This document shows positions 32,871 through 43,407 of a DNA stretch of 64,000 bases, piece after piece (positions within the stretch are counted from its first letter, which is position 1; every line of letters starts with the position of its first letter). Both the position numbers and the translations under genes were made by a program. The notes below the pieces were generated by a model. It searched no databases. It was not told where the DNA came from and worked only from the letters and a program-made list of their open reading frames with translations. The stretch covers positions 27,783,326 to 27,847,325 of the forward strand of contig NW_022881614.1 of NCBI RefSeq assembly GCF_003369915.1, written 5' to 3'. The DNA is from Drosophila miranda (lineage: Eukaryota; Arthropoda; Insecta; Diptera; Drosophilidae).

Positions 32871-34086
32871 CCTCAACAAAGGCCATGAATTGCAGAGGTG
32901 CAGGTCAGGACTTTGCAGGCATTGCCAGGCCAAACATCACACGCTACTCCACATTCCATCGGCAACTGGTGCTTCATCTTCCTATTCACCGGCCGAGGAA
33001 TCGATCCAGCAAGCGGCCGCGACTGTGCTTCTAGCAAGCGGGTGTTCTAGCCCTCCCCCCTCGATCCAGAAATCTCATCCTAGCCAGAACGTGTTGCTAC
33101 CTACTGCCCTCGTCCATGTAACAGATCGTTATGGAGCACTTATCCCATGTCGTGCCATTTTGGATTCTGCATCACAGGCAAACTTTGTAACATCTAGACT
33201 TGCTGATCAGTTGCAGTTGGATCATCGCTCGTCTTATGTTCACATCTCTGGAATCGGAGATTCCATTCTACCTTCGAGCAAGTCTGTACATATAGTTGTA
33301 CAATCCCAGGACGCAAGCTATCGAGCTTCCTTCGCTGCAATTGTCACCAACTCAATTACGGAAATGCAGCCTAACTTCGGCGTAGACGCAAAGGATTGGC
33401 CAATGCCGAATAATCTAAAACTAGCTGATCCTAATTTCTCCAAGCCCCAACGTATCGATCTGTTGATAGGTTCTGGTTTGTTCTTCGATTTAATGTGCGT
33501 CGGACAGATTCGACTCTCAGCCCAATTGCCAACATTGCAGGAGACAAAACTTGGTTGGATAGTATCAGGAAGCATTGATAGCTCGGAGAATAAGCGTGCA
33601 GCTTTAACCGCTTTTGCAAATTCCTCGTGCATCTCTATTGACGATTTTCGACCCACAACGCTGGAGTACCAAAACTTAGAGCAGCAATGCAGGAAGCAGC
33701 TGCTCGAGTGCCAGGTGCAAGTGGAAAAACTGCGATCGGAGAATCAGGAACTGCAGCGCGAACTTTTCCATATATTAAAAACCTACATATCCACGCTAAA
33801 TGAAATTCAACTTTCAACAATTTCTACATTGCCAAATTTCCTGCCATTCTATACAATTACAGAGGTTCCCGATGATCAAGACGTAGTCACGACAAGCCGC
33901 CTTCGTAAAGAAGCGCCGATTGCTGCGTTCGACGATCATCCCAGCGTAGCCGCCAGCTGCGCCCAAGCAAGCATCTTCAAGAGGGCCGTTGGAAAAATAG
34001 CGGTTCTGCCCCTTCAGGATGGATCTGTTGAAAGCCTTTGCCTTCCAACGGGGGGTGAATGTTCGGAGCAGAACCCAGCCGATTAG
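32857..34086 (+). CDS. BEL zinc-knuckle/protease frame fused to a coiled-coil segment
   Basis: An open 409-codon frame. Residues 1-30 hold two zinc knuckles (CLNCLNKGHELQRC, CRHCQAKHH). Residues about 80-200 are the aspartic protease of BEL elements (AILDSASQANFVTSRLAD) and the following 'DLLIGSGLFFDLM.. KLGWIVSGS' region that normally leads into RT. Directly after SSCISIDD (about residue 263) the RT is replaced by about 60 residues of leucine-rich coiled coil (EQQCRKQLLECQVQVEKL.., SENQELQRELFHIL). The frame then runs on into a tail (FKRAVGKIAVLPLQ..PTGGECSEQ) like the normal Pol C-terminus, crossing into the right LTR. The Pol core (several kb) is missing yet the frame stays open. The origin of the coiled-coil segment is unknown to me. 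Confidence 0.65.
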   Translation: MWLNCLNKGHELQRCRSGLCRHCQAKHHTLLHIPSATGASSSYSPAEESIQQAAATVLLASGCSSPPPSIQKSHPSQNVLLPTALVHVTDRYGALIPCRAILDSASQANFVTSRLADQLQLDHRSSYVHISGIGDSILPSSKSVHIVVQSQDASYRASFAAIVTNSITEMQPNFGVDAKDWPMPNNLKLADPNFSKPQRIDLLIGSGLFFDLMCVGQIRLSAQLPTLQETKLGWIVSGSIDSSENKRAALTAFANSSCISIDDFRPTTLEYQNLEQQCRKQLLECQVQVEKLRSENQELQRELFHILKTYISTLNEIQLSTISTLPNFLPFYTITEVPDDQDVVTTSRLRKEAPIAAFDDHPSVAASCAQASIFKRAVGKIAVLPLQDGSVESLCLPTGGECSEQNPAD

Positions 34087-34697
34087 CTGCTTGCCAAATA
34101 GCACCTAATTCTTGGCCCTCAGCCGCTTATTTTGTTTGTTACTTATGTCTATGTCACTCATTTGTTTGTTAAAGCGTTGCGCTTGCTTGCCCTGCTAAAC
34201 GCTCTCTGCCAGCTCGCTCTTCGCTATCTCCGCTTTGCGTCTGCCTACCGACGTCGGCCGAGCGAAGCTGCGCTTAGCGATCGGAGCGGCAATGTAAAGG
34301 GCAGGCAAGCCACACTTGCAATTTGGATGTCACGCATTAAAGAACATATCGTAATTTTATTTCTGCGCCGAGTTTTATTTAATTCGAAATAATTAGTCGG
34401 CCGATTGGGGATAAAAAACATTATCTCCACACACTCCATTTCTTTTATCAGCTTTTGTCTGTTCAACTATAGCTCCCCAGAACTGGGCATAAAGCCAATG
34501 ATGTTGTGTATGTTGAGGACAAGTAAATCAGTCTTTGAACATTTCTTCTGCTTATCGTATAATTATTCATGTATACACTCATGTTTATTAAAAAGAACAT
34601 ATGTAGATAATGAAAGTAACTCATGTGTTTTATATGCAAATATACATCCGTTCCGGTAGAGACCCATAACAATTAAAACATTATCGTTGGCCGTGCA

Positions 34698-35547
34698 CTA
34701 AACGCACGTCTGCCAGGCGAGACCGCCGCAGAACATGCTCACAATAACATAGATTATAAATATCATCACTATCCCAACAACAACATAGACACGAATCTTC
34801 TTCCAAAACATATGCCGCGCCAAGTTTCTTGATGCCTTGCGGAATGCAACCGACTGTGAATAAAGGAATGAATGCGGTTAGAGGAGATTTATTTATGTTG
34901 GAATTAACTTACGTTATTGCTCAAGTTTTCTGTTTTATTGACGAGCAGCTCCAATTTTTCACCACGATCACGTAGACTGTCTGTAAGAAGCATACAACAC
35001 GATACGGAGCATGAACATTACTGTAATAACTATCTTCCTCAAAATGCTCACCAATATTCTTAACCATGATGTCTTTCAGTTCGTCAATCTGGCCATGGAC
35101 GCGAGAAATATTATCAACAGCACTCGACTGGCTAAAGTAGACCATCTGCTGGGCCAGTACTTTCGAGAACTCCGTGTTCATGGCATAGGCGATTGCCGTG
35201 GCCACCTGCAGCCCATAGGTCTGTATGAATTTTTGCTTGATATCCGCCAGAAAAAAGAAAGCTCGCGATTTTTCAAACTCCTAAAAGTAGAGATAATTAA
35301 TTAGCAATATGTATTTAGGGCCGCCACAGTTCATTCAACCCACATTGTCGGTTATGCACATGTAAACCAGCTTGTTGTCGCATGAGTAGTGAATTAGATA
35401 GTCGCCGTGGGTGTAAGTCATCTTGTGGTTGTGCACACCAATCCGACCAATAATGTGCTCCGTCACTTCGGCAAAGTTTCCAACGCACTCCGCAAACTTG
35501 GCTAGCACCGTGGTGCCGCGCGAGATGACGCTATACAATATCGGCAT
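34698..35547 (-). CDS. Vamp7: VAMP7-type longin R-SNARE
   Basis: Four exons on the minus strand (35547..35344, 35280..35052, 34980..34913, 34853..34698) give 218 aa, the usual VAMP7 length. The longin domain is residues 1-115 (MPILYSVISRGTTVLAKF.., EKSRAFFFLADIKQKF). The R-SNARE helix is residues about 120-180 (VDNISRVHGQIDELKDIMVKNI, then DSLRDRGEKLELLVNKTENL) with the zero-layer Arg in RDRG. A C-terminal membrane anchor (VVVGIVMIFIIYVIVSMF) ends WQTCV. All splice sites are canonical and no stop or indel is seen. It mediates fusion with late endosomes, lysosomes and the plasma membrane. Confidence 0.92.
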
Positions 35548-35559
35548 TATGTGGTATCG

Positions 35560-36642
35560 GCTTTTTTATTTAGGGTGCGGTTGTACGCAAGTCTCCGGTC
35601 AATTGCACTTTTTCGCTCTTGCGGATGGGCTTATCAATGAAACAGCAAAAGGCTTCTCTTCTTACTGATGACGTGCTCAGAGCTCAGACCCTGCAAGATA
35701 ATGCAACACACTAAGAATAAGCGAATATGAATAAAAAAGTGCATTCATGTGTTGTAGATGCACATATGTATGTACATATGTACATACATGCGTGTATATA
35801 TTAAATAAGTCATCAATACATGTTTTGTTTATCCAATTATAGATGCTCAAAGTTTCCAAGCACACATCAGATCACATTTTTATGATGTCTGCTCTTTATA
35901 TAGACTCCTAAATATTGCTAGCACACTTTAAAACGATCAGATCCAGGGAATTCGTCTTTTTTTTTAACAAAGAAAGTAGCAACAATTGCTGACGCCTCGG
36001 ATGCACCTATCGATGACACTAACTATCGCTCGCTTCGATTTCCTTGACAAACATCGTTGGACAAGTTTGGTCACACTATGTACATTTTGCTTGCTTTTAA
36101 TTAAATAAATTTCTGAAAAATTAGGTCTTGGCTTAGATTGTTGTATAGACTTGAATGCGATCAATTTTTCTCATCATTCCAGACAGTTGTTTTGTATTTT
36201 AAAGTTTTCCAACTGTGAGGATCATTTGGTGACCGATTCAAAAGTAATTCCCTCCTAAAACAGATAAAGTTTTAAATCCGATTTTCATTTCAAACAACTT
36301 CGTGCGTGCTCACCACTCGGTTCTGACAATCCGAAGGGGACGCCATATTGAAATTTTTTGCTGTAAAAAAAAATATTTTCGCTGTGGGAATCGGATTGTG
36401 CTTCAATGAAAAAACTAATCATTTTCAATAGCAGCCAAAATTTGCAAGATCTTTTGCCCGGGACGCAATTAAAAAGCACTCGATAGTGTTGCGTTTGTGT
36501 TTTTTCAAAGAACTTAATTGCCGCGCCGCTTTGTTGTTATTGCGTTGTGGTGCTGCCTGTCTGCCGCGCGGACGCTTCTGTACAGAAGTACATAATTTTG
36601 GCAATACATTTTTTTGCACGTTGGACTCCGTAGCGCCGCAAT
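35560..36642. other. Divergent upstream region between VAMP7 and ADD1
   Basis: About 1.1 kb without a gene. It has an alternating 'gtatgtacatatgtacatac' microsatellite near 35767 and a near-DRE (TATCGATG, 36008). Short frames at 36425..36763 and 36486..36713 overlap ADD1 exon 1 and its leader and look like chance. Confidence 0.5.
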
Positions 36643-39600
36643 ATGAGCAGCACTCCAAACAGCGAGGTGCTGCTGGTGCCGGCCGCGACGCCCTTGCCAC
36701 TGGCCAAACTTGATGTGGACTTCTCAGGTAAGAAAGCGATAAGCCGATTCTTTGGGACTTCAATGCTAATGCTCAGACCGTGTTCGTGGCTCGTGTTTTA
36801 ACAGGTTCGAACTATGCGATGCACTCGAGCCTTTCTGACGAGGAGCGTCGCTACTATCTTAAAGCGTACCCAACCGTCGATGTGATCAACCAGCGAAAAG
36901 TCCACTGCACTGTATGCAAACTGCACATGGGAACGGCCCCTGGTTCGGAGGGCAGCATCAAGATGCACCCCATTCTGCGCGTGACGCACTGCGTCAAGTG
37001 CCACGATTTTTACAACAGCGGAGAGTTCTCCAAGGGTGAGGATGGCTCGGAGCTCTACTGCCGCTGGTGTGGCCAGGGCGGCGAGGTCTATTGCTGCTCC
37101 ACATGTCCGTATGTTTTCTGCAAGTCTTGCATCGTCAAGAATCTGTCGCGCGGCGTCATTATGGACATTGAACAGAACGAGAACTGGAACTGCTTCAACT
37201 GCACACCAAAGATCCTATGGCCTCTGCGCGCCCAGCACTGGGCTCTAGTCAACTACATCCAAACACAAAAGCGGTGGGTACTGTGACCATGGATTTTTCC
37301 TCCCATCGAATAGTGACGTTTCAATACCTTTTATGTTTGCAGCGGCCTGCAGAGCCTGAAACTGCCCGAAGTGGAGGCGCGCCGCCAGATGATGAAGGAC
37401 AACAGTACGTGCTGCCGTCTGGCCAAGGCCAAGGCAAACAGCCTTTCCGATTCCGCGGAGAGCCTTGAATCAATTGCTTCGAAGCGCAGCCACACCAGTT
37501 CCGTGAGCTCTGCTAAAAAGGGCCTGGCGCCAAAGCAGCAAGGTCCACCTACTAAGCGACCCAAGACGTCAAACGACGAAGTCGTCTGCACTCCCGATTT
37601 GCTGAGCATGCTGGAGCCCGACTGTCAGATCTCCATGAGCCCAAAGGCGTCAACTCGTCTCCCGGCCCCACCGGCTAATATAACAACCACCACGCCACGG
37701 ATTGTTACCGTACAGCAAAACTATACAGGACCCAGTCCCAGTCCCAGCAACAATGGTATATCTTCTACTCTGACCAGCCTGCCGCCCCCGCTGGTGCTGA
37801 GTGGCTCGGGCGTTCGGTACCGCCAAAATTCACCAGCCAGTGTTGTGCGTCGAACCGTGGTGCCCAATAGCGTTCGGAGCACTGGGCCCGTCTTCCACAC
37901 CATCAACGGATTCCGCGTCGATCTGAATAGCGCCGCCCAGCAGGACTCGTACCGCCTGCCCAATGGACGGCTCATCCAGGTCAAGCGCCAGATGCCACCC
38001 GGCAGTCAGCCTGCAACCGCTTTAACGCCCCCCACTCCGATGTCTGTGGGTCCGATGGGTCAGGTCCTAATTCGACACCGTTCTCTTGCAACCGCTCCGA
38101 CGACCATTCGCCAAGTGCCCAGCACAAACCCTAGCCCAGTCGGCACACCGTCAGCCATGGCATCTAACATGGGCAGCAATATGGGAATCTACAATCCGCA
38201 GATCAACCAACAGCAGCGAGCTCCGCAAGTTGTGCGCCTGGGAAATGTTAGTCAGACAAGTGCAAGTGCCAGTGCCAGTGGCGGGTCTTTACCGGTGCAG
38301 TCGAACGCTAATGGGGGAGCAGGGACAATGATATCTACGGTGCAACCGAACAAGGGCCCTGCATTGATGCGCCATGTGTTTCCCAATAGCGCCATTGGAC
38401 AGGCGCGTGCTCAGCTGCAGGAGCAGATATTCAATGCCATGGACATATGCACTCATCTTACTGGGAAAGTGGTCTCTCTGACCCATTCGAATGCCTATAA
38501 TCAGGCGCGCAGCTATATGGATCTAAAGGAGCTGTACATTCATATGTCCTATTTGATGACCTATGCCATCGGACGCTTCAAACATATGCAGGAGAAGTGC
38601 CTGGTCGATATGCGTGAAATGGGCTTCAAGAACGATGCCAACAGCCTGGAGAACGGCCAATTGGCTGCCGGTAAGTCTCTACCAAGTAATTTCTTAGATG
38701 TAAGCCACCGTTCGGTAGCCACCTGGCTCCAAATATTCTTATAATGTAAGAAGATGGGGGACGAGAGTATCTCTATTATTGTCTTTGGAGAATATTTTCG
38801 ACACATGGACGGGCGTTGTCAGTTGTTCATTGTTCGTTCGTTCGTGCTCTTGCTGAATGGCAATGGGAGGATAGAGAGAGGCGGCACGGCTGCATGTATG
38901 TAAGTATCCTGTGATCCACTGATTGTCTGTTTAGGGAAAACTGCAAGTTCCATTTCCTTGGCTCCTTAGCTTGGTCCATGTGTTTGCAAAATACTATCCA
39001 AAGAGGCAATGGAATAGAACCCAGAAGCAGTTTTTCCCTAAACGTTAATCTCTCGCTATCACTTTTTGTGTGCTTCCAGCCGTCGACTATGTCTGCTTTG
39101 GCCAAATCGACGATGTGGATCTCTTCAACACAGGTTGCAACAGCTTCCACAACCAAGTGTATGAATACCGCAAGAGTCTGCATGCGAATCTCAAGGAGGG
39201 AGAAGACTGCGAGCCATTGCCGCCTCTAATGCCGCTGGGAGTACGAGCCGAGGGCGATCCCATTGCCGACGAAGACCCAGAAAAGGAGAACGAGAATGCA
39301 AGTTCATTCGAGTCGGTGCCCAAAAAAGATAATGACAACGATGCTAGCCGATAGCTACGAGTTTGATGATGAGCCAGACGACTTGGATGATGATTTGGAC
39401 GATGACAATGATGACCTGGACAGCGAGGACCTCGCCGAACTGGGCACTGAGGAGAGCATGAACCGCAACGAACAGGCTCATGCCTACGATCGCAAGCTGA
39501 CGAGACTGCTGCGCGAGTATCCGTCGATCTGGTGCACCCATCACCCGGACTACGGCAAAATGGATGTCACACGCAAGCAGTGGCGCGTCATAGCTAGTCA

Positions 39601-42185
39601 CTTTCCGCGCGGCGACGACATTAAGCTTCGCTGGAAGAACGTGCGCAAACGCTATGTGCGCATCGAGCGCCGCTACCGTCAGGGGCCAAAGGCTACTTTG
39701 ACAAGGCCACCAACTATCTGGCCAACAGAGACCTGCCACGAAGCCAGTGGCTGGAGGTGGACTGTGGCGAAGACGATGGGGATGGCTTTGAGCGCAAGCA
39801 ACTGGACGTCATTGAAAACACCATGGACAAGGATCACGGAACAAGGCAGACGAAGCAGGCGGATATGCGGAAGCCGGTGAGGGCGAGACAAGTGCCCGTG
39901 CAGGATATTGACATGCGCATCATTAACTTTGCCAAGAGCCATCCCGTACTGTGGCGCAAGTCGGCTGATCCCGAGTTCAATAGCATTGACGAGCAGACGC
40001 GGAAGTCGCTGTGGCTCAATTTTTGTAAATTGGCAACCAGTAAGTAGTCCTCTAGGAGGACATCGTTGATTAGTTCTCGTTTAATCAATTGTTTTCCCCC
40101 TTTTCCAGACTATCCATGCGATTACCTGGTAGGGCGCTGGCAGCAGATGTACGAAATGTTCAAGACCTTCCGCCTCAGGACCATCAAGGACGAAAGATTG
40201 CATGCCAACCTACAGCTAAAGTATTCCAAATATTTGGCCAGCTTGTTCTTTCTCTATAAAATTGATGAGCAGGACTTGCGCGATGAGTTTGAGCCGCAGC
40301 AGGATTGTGTACAGAATGGGAATAAGTCCGACAGCAAACTAAAGGACATGGCCGACGACGTTCAGTTTGCTCAGCAACTGGTGCTGGCCATGCGCGCCTA
40401 CCCCACTCTGTGGAATCCACGTCACGCGGACTTCAATGATGTGACTGCACGGGAGCGCCTCTGGCCTGAGGTGGCCCGGCGCCTTCCACCCTTCAAGCGA
40501 GATGCTCAGACGTGCTAGCAGCGCTGGCAAATGGCCAAATTTGCCTATGAATGCTACTGGCGCGAACTGAATCGACAGCCGCATCCCAATGAAAAGACTC
40601 TTCAAAAACTGCGCTTAAACTTCCCTCTAGAGGAGATGCGCTTCCTCAACATTTAATTCCAGTGTCATTCCAGCCAATCTAAACATAGTTCATGTATAAC
40701 CAACCGAAACCAAGATCGAATAAAAAATTTTCCATCCTCTGTTTAAATACGACCCTCAATGAGTTCTTAGCTTACAAAAAACTGATCAAGTATCATTTCT
40801 ATGTGTTTTGCTAATTTTGATTGTCTCTTGCAGATAAACAAGCCAGCGATGACGAGGATAACGAGATCGAGATTGTGGAGCCCAAGACGGATACCATTAC
40901 CATTGATTCGGACAACGAAGACGATGGGTGCTCGGACTCGAACAGCAAGAAGAGCATAAAGATAACTTCTGTTGCGTCTCAGGCTCCAAAAGCGGAAACT
41001 CCGAAGAACCAAGTCGCGGAATTGCCGCCGAGTGAGGCCGATATAGCCGCCTTTAGTTCAACCATCTTGGCCAGTCTTCTCGAAGTGGACATCACCGAGG
41101 GCACTGCCGAGCCCAAGTCCGTTTCACCAGGACACAAAAAGCAGCCTCGCAAAAAGACAACGAACAAGCCGAATCCAGCACTGCTTCAATTAGAGCGCCA
41201 GCGCATGGAGGAGATCAAGCACACCGATGCCAAGTTGAAAATGAAAGTCAGGGTCAAGTTGCGACGAGCCGAGGACGAGTTTGGGGTCGCGCGTAAATGG
41301 GCTAAGAACTGCGATAAGGACAAGATTGGGAGTAAAGCTCACCAGACAAAGACCGATGCTCAAAAAACGCCAGCCGACGGACAAACCCAACTCTGCAGCA
41401 AGGGGCAGTCCAGCCCGAATAAACAAGAAGCAGACAAAGAAACGGAAAAGGCGGAGAATGACAAAGCAGAGGTCCCGAGGGAAAAGATTGCAGATGATGA
41501 TCACCAAAAGTTAGAAGAAGCGGGAGACAAGCAGCAAAAGGAAGCTCAAACCGAGCCTGAAACGGAAGCTCAAACCGAGCCTGAAGCTGTAGCAACAGCT
41601 GTTGATCAGGTGGACGAAAAGGAATTCTTAAGTATTAATCCAGTTGTACGTGAAGACTTGGAAATCCTAGAGCCCGAAGCCGAAGTTCTGAAGGAGAAAT
41701 GTTCGGATAAAGAAACATCTAAGTTAAATGAAGCAATGGACACTTCCACAGAAAGCCTCGCTGCTAAGCCGCTGGAAAGAGTGGACATAGACATCCCCAG
41801 TGAAAAAACTGATGCAGTAGATGAAGCAAACGATGTGGATGATATGGGACTAAAAGACCTTTGCAATCCCAGTCCCATAGTACCTACAGCGGAAGCGGAT
41901 AGCAATCTTGAAATTGTAGCTCCAGAAACTGACACAGAAACTTCGGTGATGCCATCGCGTGAACCCATCCCAAAAGAAAATCAAATCGGGGAGGTCTGCA
42001 AGTCGCCACGTGAATCTGAACCACTGACTGAGAACGGAGCGGTTCCTTCTAAATCCACTGTTACCTTGACGGTTGACAACGCCGAAGCATATTTGGCAGG
42101 CTTACACGAAAATGTCGATTTGAAAGTCACGACTTCGGAGGAGTCTACTTCAGATGCGACTACCACCCGGCAACTCCTCGGCTAG
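36643..42185 (+). CDS. ADD1: ADD1, ADD-domain heterochromatin protein (isoform with long acidic C-terminus), intact
   Basis: Exons 36643..36727, 36805..37273, 37343..38670 and 40834..42185 join in frame (1,077 aa). The ADD domain fills exon 2: a GATA-like finger ([10 protein letters not shown].., [12 protein letters not shown]) and a PHD-like finger ([31 protein letters not shown]), as in ATRX. This type of module reads unmodified H3K4 and H3K9me3. Exon 3 is Ser/Pro/Gln-rich with a helical end ([18 protein letters not shown]). Exon 3 ends in phase 1, and both downstream acceptors (39080 and 40834) accept that phase, so 40834 is an alternative terminal exon. It encodes an acidic, Lys/Glu-rich tail with an SDNEDD patch and repeated AQTEPE. 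All four exons are open. The ADD1 assignment is from the ADD domain and recall of the fly gene. Confidence 0.8.
39080..40656 (+). pseudogene. Alternative MADF-domain 3' exons of ADD1, inactivated
   Basis: Exons 39080..40039 and 40109..40656 follow exon 3 of ADD1 and have their own poly(A) signal (AATAAA near 40720). They encode an acidic linker and three MADF-like DNA-binding modules: [18 protein letters not shown].., [18 protein letters not shown].. and [19 protein letters not shown]... Three lesions break them: an extra base at about 39347..39350 (frame would resume as DSYEFDDE), a lost G in the run at about 39677 (frame resumes as [12 protein letters not shown]), and TAG at 40516 between QTC and QRW. 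The last codons (MRFLNI) remain. The MADF isoform cannot be made while the other isoform stays open. Confidence 0.8.
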
Positions 42186-43407
42186 TTTGTGGTGATCATT
42201 CGAGGTCCCGACGACAACTTTACGTAAGACCTCGACACCCTGTATTTCAATATCACATTGGTAGTTTATGCATATGTATATAGATCCAATGAGATACAAG
42301 AAAACAGCCAATCATTTGTTTAGTAACTTTAATTTTGGTTTAAATTGAATTTAACTTGTTTTACGAATCGTATTTGGCGATTCGATATAACATACATAAT
42401 CACATATTTCTAAATTTTTGTTCATATTTTTTGATTTATGATTCACAACTGTACAAACTGAATGAGTTAATTATAATGTTATTGCAAGTTCATGGGAAAT
42501 TACTCCAATTAATGCAAAGTAGTTTGGCGCCCAGAAAATGTCTTTATTTAAAGTGCTATTGGTAGCATATATAGATCTAATATTTTCACACCAGAATCGG
42601 TATAATGTTTGGGATTACCTTTTCATTCTGTACACAAATGTTCATGATAGGATAGTGTTATGTATTGCATTTAATCATTCATTGTTATATTCCCGAAATG
42701 CTAACGCAGTTCGGCATCGATCTAAAGATGGTCTGAAATGGTACGAGTATCTGGGACTGCTCCATTTATAAAATTTAAAAGTAAATTTTGCAATCAGAAA
42801 CTGATCAAGAAAGCAAGCCAGTAGAAAATATTTAGTACTTAGGATATTAATTGATATTGATGAAATAAATAATAAATAAAATAATTAATAAAAATAAATA
42901 CTTAAACATCTAGTGTAGTCTACATTTGTTTTATTTGATTCAACAAATCGGAAGCTTAGAACGGAGGAGTACATTTACATATATTTATGTGATACACCTT
43001 ATATGCAATACATTTTTAAATGATATGGATTAATGGAGCTTCTGCACACGCAAATTACATTCGATTAGATCAATTAGATCTGACAGAAGAATATTACATC
43101 GGATGGGAATAACAAAAACTCAATATACGTTGCGATCTTCAATGTAACCGGGTATAAAATAATACAAGCACTATATCTATGAGTTGATTGGTTTGTTGGG
43201 GTTAATATATCACTTTTCTTATATGTGGACATATCAGATGTGCTAGAGTATTCTGTTAATTATAATTTCAGGAACATAAAGTGGGTTCTTGTGAGTAATA
43301 ACAAATTGTGCGGCGTGTATAAATAATAATGAAGTATTTCTGGGTCTTTAAAAAGTAGGGGCAAGAAGAACATCTGTCATTCAAGCCTGTCTTGGGCGCT
43401 TCTATTA
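42186..43407. other. ADD1 3' region and intergenic DNA
   Basis: AT-rich, with an (AATA)n tract at about 42865..42900. Presumably the 3' UTRs of ADD1 and of the convergent galactosyltransferase. No gene is recognised. Confidence 0.5.

Larger units (their letters stand above)
31124..34431 (+). mobile_element. Non-autonomous BEL/Pao element with 372-bp LTRs (TRAM-like)
   Basis: LTRs at 31124..31495 and 34060..34431 are each 372 bp, start TGTTCGG, end CTCCACA, and differ at about one position. The target duplication is CACTC (31119..31123 and 34432..34436). The primer site is tggtgaccccgacg after a short gap, and a purine tract (ggggggtgaa) precedes the right LTR. Only gag and protease remain; RT, RNase H and integrase are absent. 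The 372-bp LTR recalls the TRAM element described on the D. miranda neo-Y (from memory, unverified). The insertion must be very recent. Confidence 0.9.
30028..34526 (+). pseudogene. mARC/MOSC molybdenum enzyme, copy 2, transposon in last intron and frameshift in last exon
   Basis: Exons: 30028..30034, 30097..30716, 30787..31072 and 34452..34526. The N-terminus is complete: MANSSSSLDISPKT, then a hydrophobic anchor of about 20 residues and FFLYRRYLQYRDAMPQKWRRV. The MOSC parts follow, with MRCILPN holding the presumed Mo-ligand Cys. Two lesions are visible. The intron before the last exon carries a complete 3.3-kb BEL-type element (31124..34431). The last exon lacks 31 bp relative to copy 1 (after CTGGGCATA), which shifts the frame away from the native ANDVVYV ending to a longer unrelated tail. 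mARC proteins reduce N-hydroxylated compounds at the mitochondrial outer membrane. Both tandem copies are therefore damaged, by different events. Confidence 0.85.

Noticed and set aside
36425-36763. Minus-strand 112-aa frame over ADD1 exon 1
   Set aside because: Antisense to a supported exon, low-complexity residues, no domain.
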